DNA of 64,000 bases from Sutterella massiliensis (GTDB taxonomy: Bacteria; Pseudomonadota; Gammaproteobacteria; Burkholderiales; Burkholderiaceae_F), in NCBI RefSeq assembly GCF_016899755.1, contig NZ_JACJJC010000013.1:1-64000 (forward strand), read 5' to 3'. Below the pieces are notes generated by a model. The model did not search any database. It worked only from the letters and a program-made list of their open reading frames with translations, and had not been told where the DNA came from. Positions 34,357 through 42,113 of the stretch are shown in pieces. Made by a program: the position numbers and the translations under genes. The first letter of the stretch is position 1. The number at the start of each line of letters is the position of its first letter.

Positions 34357-34863
34357 ATGGATGACCGCACCGTAAACCCGATTCTGCAGACGCAGAGTAC
34401 GCTCGCTTTTGACTTCAACCGTGAGGAGGTGCTCAAAATCGATGCCTGCGATGCCGTCTGCTCGACTCGGGCGAGCGCCGTCAACGGATCGACGCTCTCG
34501 CTCGAGTCGACGCCCGTGCGCGTCAAGGTGCGGCCTGCCGCTCGTATTCGCCCGAACTTTGCGTCCGAAGGCAAGCGCCGTGCGGCACTCGAACTCTTTG
34601 AAGCCGGAAAAGGCTACAAGACCGTAGCCGATGCGCTCGGGCTTTCCGTCAATACCGTGCGCGACTGGTCGCGCGCGTTTAAAAAAGGACGCTTCTCCGT
34701 GAAACTCTCAGCCAATCAATACAGATTTCCGACTGAAGTGCACGATCACGTGATCGCCGTTCGAGACCTGGGACTCTCTTGGCGAGAGGTTTCGAAAGCG
34801 ACGGGCGTCTGCGTCTCGACGTGCCGGGCCTGGGTACTCGCGAGAGATTGCGACAAGCACTGA
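34357..34863 (+). CDS. orphan protein with two helix-turn-helix segments
   Basis: The 168-residue product starts at ATG 34357, with GAGGG eight bases upstream. The N-terminal 70 residues have no recognised domain. Residues about 74-108 (RRAALELFEAGKGYKTVADA, then SVNTVRDWSR) form a homeodomain-like HTH of the kind found in transposase OrfA proteins. A second HTH follows at about 129-162 (VIAVRDLGLSWREVSKATGV, then STCRAWVLA). No catalytic DDE domain or partner OrfB follows, and there are no obvious terminal repeats. It could be a domesticated transposase DNA-binding part or a transcription regulator of the neighbouring autotransporter. Both are guesses. Confidence 0.65.
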   Translation: MDDRTVNPILQTQSTLAFDFNREEVLKIDACDAVCSTRASAVNGSTLSLESTPVRVKVRPAARIRPNFASEGKRRAALELFEAGKGYKTVADALGLSVNTVRDWSRAFKKGRFSVKLSANQYRFPTEVHDHVIAVRDLGLSWREVSKATGVCVSTCRAWVLARDCDKH

Positions 34864-34874
34864 CAATAGGGACG

Positions 34875-34926
34875 CAAAAAAGAAAAAACTGCCGGCAGCC
34901 TTCGCTCGGGAAGGCTGCGCCGGCAG
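34875..34926 (-). terminator. rho-independent terminator of the tetrahaem cytochrome gene
   Basis: Read leftward, the stem CTGCCGGCGCAGCCTTC/GAAGGCTGCCGGCAG is followed by TTTTTTCTTTTTTG, so it serves the leftward transcript. Read rightward it has no T tract and would not serve the HTH gene. Confidence 0.85.
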
Positions 34927-35044
34927 AAAGATCGGCAGGTTCCCCTGGACGCGCCAAAAGAGTTTGCGCGAACGCGTCCGAGGCTGAGGGACGGCTTTTG
35001 GGCGCAGGGAGGGTGCACTCAAAAGCCAATACAAGGCGCTTCGA

Positions 35045-35389
35045 TCAAGGCACCTTGAAGCCGAAGGAGTGGCACTGGTCGCAGAAGTCGACGCTCTTTT
35101 CATGTCCGACGTGGCAGTTGTAGCAGTCGAGATCCTTGCCGTAATGCGGCGACGTGTGCGGATTTTCTGGTTTGACGTTCTTTGTGGCTTCTACGACCGC
35201 GTCCTTCGGATGGCATGCCGTGCAGGTGTCCGTCGTCGGCATTTCATCCTTCGTTTTGTGGCAGGTCGTGCAGTCCATGCCTTTTTGCGCATGGAAGTCC
35301 GCAATGTTGTCGGCGGCAAGCGTCGTGCCGCTTGCCAAGAACACCAGCGCTGCGGCGGCTGTTAGGAGGAGAGAAGTCTTAGCAGTCAT
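35045..35389 (-). CDS. small periplasmic tetrahaem cytochrome c
   Basis: The 114-residue precursor has a signal peptide (MTAKTSLLLTAAAALVFLAS, cleaved after about TLAA) and four CXXCH haem sites at 40-44, 56-60, 89-93 and 103-107. This is the tetrahaem domain found fused to flavocytochrome c fumarate reductases of Shewanella, here as a separate protein. It follows the flavoprotein gene on the same strand after 131 bp. The likely role is to carry electrons from a membrane quinol dehydrogenase to that flavoprotein in the periplasm. No quinol dehydrogenase of the CymA/NapC type is present in the window. The start is chosen so that the signal peptide begins at the first residue; GGAG lies upstream only weakly. 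Confidence 0.92.
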   Translation of the reverse strand: MTAKTSLLLTAAAALVFLASGTTLAADNIADFHAQKGMDCTTCHKTKDEMPTTDTCTACHPKDAVVEATKNVKPENPHTSPHYGKDLDCYNCHVGHEKSVDFCDQCHSFGFKVP

Positions 35390-35520
35390 GATCGGTTTCA
35401 GACCGAATCCGCCCGAGCGCGACTGCTGCCCGGGCGATCCGAGTTGGCTCCTTGGGCGATTGAATGCCCGGGCGGCCGGCTTCGGAGGATGAAAGCCGTC
35501 CACCCGGGGGTATGCGCGGA

Positions 35521-37044
35521 TTATTCGCTCTTGGCGGCGTTCTGACCCGCGATGCGGCCGTTCACGAGGCAGTCGAGAATGGCGCAGGAGCCAAGGCGCA
35601 CGGCGCCGTGCACGCCCGAGGTGGCTTCACCGGCGGCGTAGAGGCCGGCAATCGGCTTGCTGTCGACGATGTCGATCACGTGGCACTTCATGTCGGTGAC
35701 GAGACCGCCCATGCAGTGGTGAACCTTCGGGCTCATTTCGGCGGCGTACCAGGGGCCTTCGGTGAGCGGCACCTGTTCGTTGTTGATGTAGCGGCCGAAT
35801 TCCGGATCGTTCTTCGAGGTCACTGCCTTGTTGAAGCCCTCGACCGTCTTCTTGAGTTCGTCGGCCGGAATCTTGTAGTCGGCGGCGATTTCGTCGAGCG
35901 ACTTGTATTCCTTGACGATGCCGTCGGCAACGAGCTTCTTGAGCATGCCCGGACGCGCGACTTCATAGGCCTTGAGGTTCGGGAGCGTGCAGATCGCAAC
36001 GGCGCGGTGACCGTTCGTCTGTTCGACCATGATCGCGTCGGCGCGAACCTTGCGGTTGGCGAGTTCGTTCACGAAGCGCTTGCCCGTCGTAGAAACCCAG
36101 AGGCCGTATTCGGCAGCACCCGACTGCGCGAAGGTCCAGCCGAGGCCCATGCCCTTTTCCTTCGGGTTGTTCCACGGCGTGCACTGGATCCAGTCGTTCT
36201 GAACCTGCGCGCAGCCGATGCGGCTCGTTTCGCGCCAGAGTTCGGCCGTAGCACCCGGCTGGTTCGTGCTGTCGAGCTTTTCGGTGAGCTTCGGGTCCTG
36301 CATCATGCGGTAGGGCACGTCGCGCGAGAAGCCGCCGTAGCAGAGAACCACGCCCTTCTTCGCGCGGATGAACTTCGTCTTGCCGGAATCGGCCTTCGGG
36401 AAGCGATAGCCTTCGCGGACTTCGACGCCGACCACACGGCCTTCGTCGTCGCGGAAGATGTGTTCGACGAGCGTACGGGTGCGGACCTTGACGCCGAGCT
36501 TTTCAAGGCGTTCGATTTCCTTCGAGACGATGCCCGAGCCCGAACCGTTCTTCGTGAAGACGTAGCGCGGCACGCTGTGGCCGCCTTCCTGGCCGATCGC
36601 GTCAAGGTTGTATTCGACACCGAGTTCGTTCACGGTCCACTCGTAGTTGGAGAGCGCGTTTTCGGCGAGGAGCTTCACCTTTTCGGGCTGGTTCATGTAA
36701 AGGCCCGCAACGAGGATGTCCTTGGCGAGGAGTTCGGGCGAGTCTTCGATCTTGTGCTTCTTCTGCTGCGGGCAACCCGTAGCAGTCAGAATGCCGCCGT
36801 TGATGACGGAGTTGCCGCCCGCGGTCGGCATCTTTTCAAGAACGATCGTGTCGGCGCCCGCCTTCTTGGCTTCAATGGCGGCAGCGAGGCCCGCAAAGCC
36901 CGAGCCGATCACGATGACGTCGACCGTTTCATCCCACTTTTGCGGCAGCTTCACGGCGCCCGCTGCGTGCGCGGAACCGAAGAGGCCGAAGGCGCCCAAG
37001 GCGACGGAGCCCTTAAGAAGCGTGCGGCGATTGAGATCTGACAT
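35521..37044 (-). CDS. Tat-exported FAD-dependent reductase, flavocytochrome c/fumarate reductase family
   Basis: The 507-residue product has a Tat signal (NRRTLLKG, residues 5-12), an FAD-binding motif VDVIVIGSGFAGLAAAIEA and EKMPTAGGNSVINGG. It belongs to the soluble periplasmic flavocytochrome c group that reduces fumarate, urocanate, methacrylate and related acids. Compared from memory with Shewanella FccA, the active-site positions His365, Arg402, His504 and Arg544 become Thr289, Arg331, His442/443 and Arg483. The proton-donating arginine and the C-terminal carboxylate-binding residues remain, but the first histidine is lost, so fumarate is probably not the natural substrate. Start: AAGGAG six bases upstream of ATG 37044. 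It is paired with the tetrahaem cytochrome and diverges from the sensor-kinase gene. Confidence 0.88.
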   Translation of the reverse strand: MSDLNRRTLLKGSVALGAFGLFGSAHAAGAVKLPQKWDETVDVIVIGSGFAGLAAAIEAKKAGADTIVLEKMPTAGGNSVINGGILTATGCPQQKKHKIEDSPELLAKDILVAGLYMNQPEKVKLLAENALSNYEWTVNELGVEYNLDAIGQEGGHSVPRYVFTKNGSGSGIVSKEIERLEKLGVKVRTRTLVEHIFRDDEGRVVGVEVREGYRFPKADSGKTKFIRAKKGVVLCYGGFSRDVPYRMMQDPKLTEKLDSTNQPGATAELWRETSRIGCAQVQNDWIQCTPWNNPKEKGMGLGWTFAQSGAAEYGLWVSTTGKRFVNELANRKVRADAIMVEQTNGHRAVAICTLPNLKAYEVARPGMLKKLVADGIVKEYKSLDEIAADYKIPADELKKTVEGFNKAVTSKNDPEFGRYINNEQVPLTEGPWYAAEMSPKVHHCMGGLVTDMKCHVIDIVDSKPIAGLYAAGEATSGVHGAVRLGSCAILDCLVNGRIAGQNAAKSE

Positions 37045-37559
37045 TTTTGCTCTCCTTTGATGAGCGGGCCGCTCCATTCTGCGCTTTGCTCTCGTGGGGA
37101 CGGGATGCCCAGGGCCGGATGTTCTCAGAGAACTCCGAGCATGGCGTCCCAAGCGAAAGAGCATTCAACGCGCGACGTGAACGAAGCTTCGAGCGCCGCT
37201 CGATTTCGACTGTGCCGTAGGGACGACTCCATCGACTTTTCGTCGAAAGGATTTTTGTGCCGCCCGCTGCGCGCAGACTCATTTTCGATCGCTCGACCTC
37301 CTAGGAGGTTTGCCCGAAACCAATGAAAACGTTCGACGAAGGCGCTGCCGAATGCTGCCAAAATACACTTCGCCTGACGACATGCAGTTGGGAGATCGCT
37401 TCTGCGGCAGGGATTTCAAAGAAGTAGATTCGTGCCTCGCGCAAAGGAACGCCAACGTTGTGCGATTCCCTGCAGGACTAGGCAAAAGGCTTTGGAAGGG
37501 GCAAGATTTGTCTGAAAAGAATATCGAGTCGAAGAAAAAGGTGAAAAAGCGGGGAGCGC
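37045..37559. other. divergent regulatory region between flavoprotein and sensor-kinase genes
   Basis: No gene is supported. The region holds a 14-bp perfect palindrome ACCTCCTAGGAGGT (37296-37309). It also holds two reverse-complementary 9-mers, TTCGTCGAA (37239-37247) and TTCGACGAA (37332-37340), which flank the palindrome. These are plausible binding sites for the response regulator encoded nearby. No clear promoter was identified. Confidence 0.4.
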
Positions 37560-39722
37560 ATGAAGAGGAGAGTCGAGCAATCGATGCAGCAAGCGAAGCG
37601 CTGCGGCGTACGGGGGCGCTTGGTTTGTCCGGTCGCCTGCCGCTTGACCCTCGCTGCGTGCATTCTCTTATCGGGTTTGTTGGCCGGTCTTGTCGCCACA
37701 ACGGCCCGCGCGGAAATCGTAGCCGTCGAAACGGGCCCCGAGCAGCCCAAAGCGGTCGCGCCCGTCACGACGACACCCGCGCCCTTCGTGCTGCCTGTCT
37801 TTGAAACGCCTGCGCCGCCGCACCGAGAAAAGGCGCTTGGGGCGGATGCGCCGATGCCCGAGGGTGTCAACCTTGACGAAGGCGAGCGGCTTCGCATACG
37901 CGTGGGCGTGCTTGCTTATTCGCCGCCATGGTACGACGGGGCGTTTGTTGACGAATCGCTGCAGTACCTGCGCTGGCAGCTGCCGCGCTACGAATTCGTC
38001 GTCCGCTACTATCCGCCCGAAGCGCTTCGCGCGGCAATCCGAAAGCGCGAAGTGGATGTGGCGGCAGCTTCAACGACCTTCTTTCACGCCGAGCGCATGC
38101 CGACGCTGCGCGAACTGGCGGCGATCGTTTCGGACACCGCTTCGGACCCGAGCCGTGCGGCGGCAGCGGCCGTCATCGTTCGCAGCGACAGTCCGCTTGA
38201 ACGCATTGAGGACCTCAAAGGCCGTCGCGTTTCGGTTGTGGCCGACGAAGAAACGCCGGGTCTCTACGAAGTGCTCTACGAAGCGGCCAAGGCCGGGCAC
38301 GACGCCGACACGTTTTTGGGTAGCCTCGTTCGCCGTCCGCCGCTTGAGATGAAGGGCGTTATTGACGACGTGCTCGATGGTCGGGCGGACGCAGGGATCT
38401 TGCGCGCCTGTTTCCTTGAGGACCTCTGGCGTGCGGGGAGCGTGAGCTACCAGAACCAAATTCGCGTGCTCGACCGCCGAAAGGGTGACGGGCTCGTCTG
38501 CTATCACTCGACGGACCTGTATCCGGGGTGGACGCTCGTTTCGAGCGAATCGCTGCCGCAGCGCGCGGCCCGCGAAATTACGGCGGAACTCCTCACGAAG
38601 CCCCAAAACGCCTGGGGGCAGTACTGGAGCGTTTCGACGGACCACTCTGCCGTGATCGAGATGTACCGCACGTTGAAGCTCGGGTCCTTTGCGTACCTGC
38701 GCGACTGGACGCTTGAGCGCATCTGGCGCGAGTACTGGCCCGCGATTGTGATCGGGTTCTTCACGCTTCTCACACTCCTTATTCACGGTGTCGTACTCGA
38801 AAAGCTGGTGCGTCGCCGCACGCGGGAGCTCGAGCGCGTACACGCCGAGCAGGCGCAGGCGCAGCGCGAAGCGCGCGAACTCACCGAACGCCTTGACGCG
38901 CTTGAGCGCGCGGGTGCCGTTGGTCAGCTTTCGAGCATTGTCGCGCACGAAATGAAGCAGCCCCTTGCCGTCATCCAGAACCTCTCTCGCGGGACGCTTC
39001 GCATTCTCGAAGACGAAGCGCCGGATTTGGGCGATGCGGCCGAGGCGGTGGAGAGCATCAACCGCGAAGCCGAACGCGCTGCGGGCGTCATCGATCGCGT
39101 GCGCGCCTACGGCAAGGGCCACGCGGATCGCGAACGGCTGTCGCTCGAGCGGGCGGTAAAGCGCTGTGTCGAGCGCTTCATTGCGTCCGGCAAGAGTCGT
39201 CTCGTTGAGATTCGTTTTGGCAGGCTCGAAGCGGGCGACGTTTTCGTCAATCCGATCGACCTTGAGCTCATCGTTATCAATCTCCTTTCAAATGCCGTCA
39301 ATGCCGCTTCGACACGCAACCGTCCGACCGTTGAAGTGAGTGTCGAGAGGGAGCCCGAAGCGAAGGCCAAAAGCGGGAACGTCGAGATGGCGGGCGGCAG
39401 TGAAGCGCCCGCCATGATGCGGCTTTCCGTTGCGGACAACGGGCCCGCGCTGACGCAGGCCGCCTTCGATTCGCTCGGGCGCACCGTGCTCAAGTCTTCG
39501 AGCAAGGGACTCGGGCTCGGTCTTTTGATCGTGAAGAGTCTTACCGAGAGCTATGTCGGTCGGCTCACCTTCGAGCGCGCAGCGAACGGGGGGACGATTG
39601 CGGTCGTTCGGCTCCCCGTTGCGGCGCCCTCGGCGGGCGCTTCCGATGCTGAGACCGCCGCACGATCGGCAAACACCTATTCAACCATTGAGGCCACGCA
39701 AGCCAAGGATTCACCGACATGA
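37560..39722 (+). CDS. sensor histidine kinase with PhnD/TtrS-like periplasmic binding domain
   Basis: The 720-residue protein resembles TtrS-type sensors. It has an N-terminal signal or anchor (LTLAACILLSGLLAGLVA) and a periplasmic domain of the phosphonate-binding-protein type at about 105-370 (RIRVGVLAYSPPWYDGAF, ALRAAIRKREVDVAAAS). A second membrane span lies at about 393-415, followed by a coiled-coil linker and the kinase. The H-box is VAHEMKQPLAVIQN with phospho-accepting His463, the N-box is NLLSNAVNAAS and the G-box is GLGLGLLIVKSL. The ligand is not predictable; TtrS relatives sense tetrathionate or other sulfur oxyanions. Its stop overlaps the response-regulator start by four bases (ATGA), implying translational coupling. 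ATG 37560 follows GGGAG; ATG 37584 is possible. Confidence 0.9.
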   Translation: MKRRVEQSMQQAKRCGVRGRLVCPVACRLTLAACILLSGLLAGLVATTARAEIVAVETGPEQPKAVAPVTTTPAPFVLPVFETPAPPHREKALGADAPMPEGVNLDEGERLRIRVGVLAYSPPWYDGAFVDESLQYLRWQLPRYEFVVRYYPPEALRAAIRKREVDVAAASTTFFHAERMPTLRELAAIVSDTASDPSRAAAAAVIVRSDSPLERIEDLKGRRVSVVADEETPGLYEVLYEAAKAGHDADTFLGSLVRRPPLEMKGVIDDVLDGRADAGILRACFLEDLWRAGSVSYQNQIRVLDRRKGDGLVCYHSTDLYPGWTLVSSESLPQRAAREITAELLTKPQNAWGQYWSVSTDHSAVIEMYRTLKLGSFAYLRDWTLERIWREYWPAIVIGFFTLLTLLIHGVVLEKLVRRRTRELERVHAEQAQAQREARELTERLDALERAGAVGQLSSIVAHEMKQPLAVIQNLSRGTLRILEDEAPDLGDAAEAVESINREAERAAGVIDRVRAYGKGHADRERLSLERAVKRCVERFIASGKSRLVEIRFGRLEAGDVFVNPIDLELIVINLLSNAVNAASTRNRPTVEVSVEREPEAKAKSGNVEMAGGSEAPAMMRLSVADNGPALTQAAFDSLGRTVLKSSSKGLGLGLLIVKSLTESYVGRLTFERAANGGTIAVVRLPVAAPSAGASDAETAARSANTYSTIEATQAKDSPT

Positions 39723-40369
39723 CCGAGCGCCATTTCGAAACCGATAAAACCGCGCAGCCGCTCGTTCGCATCGTGGACGATGACGAGCAGGTGCGCAGTT
39801 CACTCGCCTTCATGCTGCGTCAGGAGGGCTACGAGTGCGAGGCTTACGAAAGCGCCCGCGCATTTCTCACGGGCGACAGTCCTTCGCGTCCGGGCTGCCT
39901 CGTCCTTGACGTTCGCATGCCCGATATGACGGGGCTCGAACTGCAGGACGAAATGATTCGGCGCGGCATGACGCTGCCGATCGTCTTTCTTTCCGCGCAC
40001 GGCGACATCGACATGGCGGTCGACACGATGCAAAAGGGCGCGGCCGCTTTTGTGCAGAAGACGGCCGACCGGAGCCGCCTGGTCGATGCAATTCACCGGG
40101 CGGTAGCGCGCAGCACGGGTCCCGCAGCGGATCCAGGCGTTGAGGTTGCGCGCTGGCATGCGCTCACGGACCGAGAACGCGAGGTGGCCGAACTCATTGC
40201 CGAGGGGCTTTTGAATCGCGAAGTGGGCGAGCGATTGGGCGGCATTTCGGTCAAAACCGTTCAGGTGCATCGCGGGGAAGTCTGCCGAAAGCTCGGCGTT
40301 AAAGGGGCCTCGGGCATTTCGCAGGCGGTGCGGCGCATACGCGCGATTCTCGGCGACGAGGAGGCGTAA
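39719..40369 (+). CDS. FixJ/TtrR-type response regulator with LuxR HTH
   Basis: The 216-residue protein has a receiver domain with the acidic pair DDDEQ, phospho-accepting Asp64 in LVLDVRMPDMTG and the switch segment FLSAHGDIDMAVDTMQKGA. Its C-terminal LuxR/GerE HTH covers about 149-205 (LTDREREVAELIAEGLLNRE, VKTVQVHRGEVCRKL). It is the partner of the upstream kinase and overlaps the next gene by one base (TAATG). The coupled gene is the second flavoprotein, so its targets probably include this operon and the divergent flavoprotein-cytochrome pair. Confidence 0.93.
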   Translation: MTERHFETDKTAQPLVRIVDDDEQVRSSLAFMLRQEGYECEAYESARAFLTGDSPSRPGCLVLDVRMPDMTGLELQDEMIRRGMTLPIVFLSAHGDIDMAVDTMQKGAAAFVQKTADRSRLVDAIHRAVARSTGPAADPGVEVARWHALTDREREVAELIAEGLLNREVGERLGGISVKTVQVHRGEVCRKLGVKGASGISQAVRRIRAILGDEEA

Positions 40370-41973
40370 TGAAGCAAAAGAACTTTTCTGCCTATGCAGC
40401 AGAACTCGCCAGACGACGCATACTGCGTTCGGGCGCTTGGGCGGGACTCGGGCTCGCTGCGGGCGGTCTTTCGAGGGCATACGCTTCAGCGGATGCGGAA
40501 GATGCCGACTTTCTGCAGAGCGAAGGCACGGGACATCCTGTTCGCGTTGACGCCGAGCAGCGCGAGGACTGGGACGTCGTTGTGATCGGTTCGGGAGCGG
40601 CGGGGCTCGCCGCCGCGCTTGAAGCGCGCCGCGCGGGGGCGCGCGTCGTCATTCTCGAAAAGATGGGCAGCATCGGCGGCAATTCGGTGATTTCCGAAGG
40701 ACTGGTGGGCGTGCCGGGTACGCCCATGCAGGCTGCGCTCGGCATTCACGATTCGCCTGAACTCTTTGCGGCGGACCTTTTGGCTGCGGGCTACGTCAAC
40801 CATCCGGGCAAGGTGCGGGTGCTCGCTCAAAAGGCGCTTGAAACGTTCGAGTGGACGCGCGACGAATTGGGCGTTCGCTGGTGGGAGGACCGCCTCGAGT
40901 ATGAGCTCGGCCAGAGCGTGCGACGAACGGCCGTTATCCGCGAAGCCAAGGGCGGCGGCCTCGTTTATCCGCTGTACGAACGCGCACGGGCGCTCGGCGT
41001 CGTGATCCGGCTGCGTACGAAGGCGCTCCACCTCCTTGAGGCTGAGCGACTCGGTGAGCGGCGCGTTGCGGCCGTACTCGCCGAAGACGCCTCGAGCGGC
41101 ACGAGAATCGTTTTTCACGCCAGGCGCGGTGTCGTGCTCGCTTCCGGGGGCTTTTCGAGCGACATAGAACTGCGGCAAATGCAGAACTGGCGCTTGTCCG
41201 CGCGTGTCGGTACCGCGACGCAGCCGGGCTCCACGGGCGAAATGCTGCGCGAAGCAGCCCGCATCGGCGCGTGGCTGCTGCATCTCGAATACATCCACTG
41301 CATTCCGGACGCGAGTCCCGATGAAAAGGGCTGGGGCACAACCTGGAAATTCAGCCGCTACTGTGCGGCCACGCAGGGCATCTGGGCGGTGCGCCAGACG
41401 GGACAACGCTTCGTCAATGAAACGGGCGGCAACGTCGACAAGACAAACGCGATCTTCGATTTGCTTAACGCCGGACTGGAGCCCGTAGCCATTTCGGATG
41501 CGCGTGCCGTACGGCATCCGCAGTCGGTGATTTTCGGCACGAGCGACGTTGAGGCGCTCGTTGCGCGCGGGTTCGTGAGCCGCTATCCGACGCTCGAAGC
41601 GCTTGCCGAAGGACGCCGCATTCCGCTTGCGGCACTTCAAGCAACCGTTGCGCGCTACAACGACGCCTTGCGAAGCGGGCGCGAGCGCGACGAGATGGGC
41701 CGGCGCATCTCGCCCATTGCCGAACCCATGGAAGAGGGGCCCTGGTTCGCGAGTCCGATGCTTGCCAAGGTCCTCATGTGCAGCGGCGGCATCGCGGCGG
41801 ACGACTGTGCGCGGGTGCTCTCCGTCGTGGACGATCGGCCGATTCCGGGGCTCTATGCGGCGGGCGAAGTTACGGGCGGCCTGCACGGGATTGCGTTCGT
41901 GGGCTCGGCGGGCCTTTTGGATGCGCTCGTTTTCGGACGCATTGCCGGACAGTGTGCGGCGAAGTCTCTTTAG
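40369..41973 (+). CDS. divergent FAD flavoprotein of the flavocytochrome c family, active-site residues replaced
   Basis: The 534-residue protein has a Tat-like signal (RRRILRSG, residues 15-22), the FAD motif DWDVVVIGSGAAGLAAALEA and EKMGSIGGNSVISEG. The end PIPGLYAAGEVTGGLHGIAF is typical of the family. All four residues that define fumarate reductases appear changed relative to Shewanella FccA: His365 to Ile312, Arg402 to Asn355, His504 to Leu469 or Met470, and Arg544 to Phe510. FAD binding seems intact. It may therefore reduce a chemically different, perhaps uncharged, substrate, or serve as a sensor or co-sensor for the coupled two-component system. No cytochrome gene follows it. Translation is coupled to the response regulator. 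Confidence 0.85.
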   Translation: MKQKNFSAYAAELARRRILRSGAWAGLGLAAGGLSRAYASADAEDADFLQSEGTGHPVRVDAEQREDWDVVVIGSGAAGLAAALEARRAGARVVILEKMGSIGGNSVISEGLVGVPGTPMQAALGIHDSPELFAADLLAAGYVNHPGKVRVLAQKALETFEWTRDELGVRWWEDRLEYELGQSVRRTAVIREAKGGGLVYPLYERARALGVVIRLRTKALHLLEAERLGERRVAAVLAEDASSGTRIVFHARRGVVLASGGFSSDIELRQMQNWRLSARVGTATQPGSTGEMLREAARIGAWLLHLEYIHCIPDASPDEKGWGTTWKFSRYCAATQGIWAVRQTGQRFVNETGGNVDKTNAIFDLLNAGLEPVAISDARAVRHPQSVIFGTSDVEALVARGFVSRYPTLEALAEGRRIPLAALQATVARYNDALRSGRERDEMGRRISPIAEPMEEGPWFASPMLAKVLMCSGGIAADDCARVLSVVDDRPIPGLYAAGEVTGGLHGIAFVGSAGLLDALVFGRIAGQCAAKSL

Positions 41974-42113
41974 ACGCAGAAAAGCGGCGAAACGATTTTT
42001 AGCCACTCTGTCGAGCCCGCGGCGTCACGATTGTTCGAGAATCGGAGAAGCAGTCGACGAATCGTGTGCTTCGTGCGAGCGTCGAGCGCGTTCGCCTTCT
42101 CTCGAGTTTATAG

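Noticed and set aside
37310..37804. 164-codon rightward frame upstream of and overlapping the sensor kinase
   Set aside because: It overlaps the kinase gene in another frame; its Arg-rich second half is the frame-shifted kinase sequence and it has no plausible ribosome-binding site.
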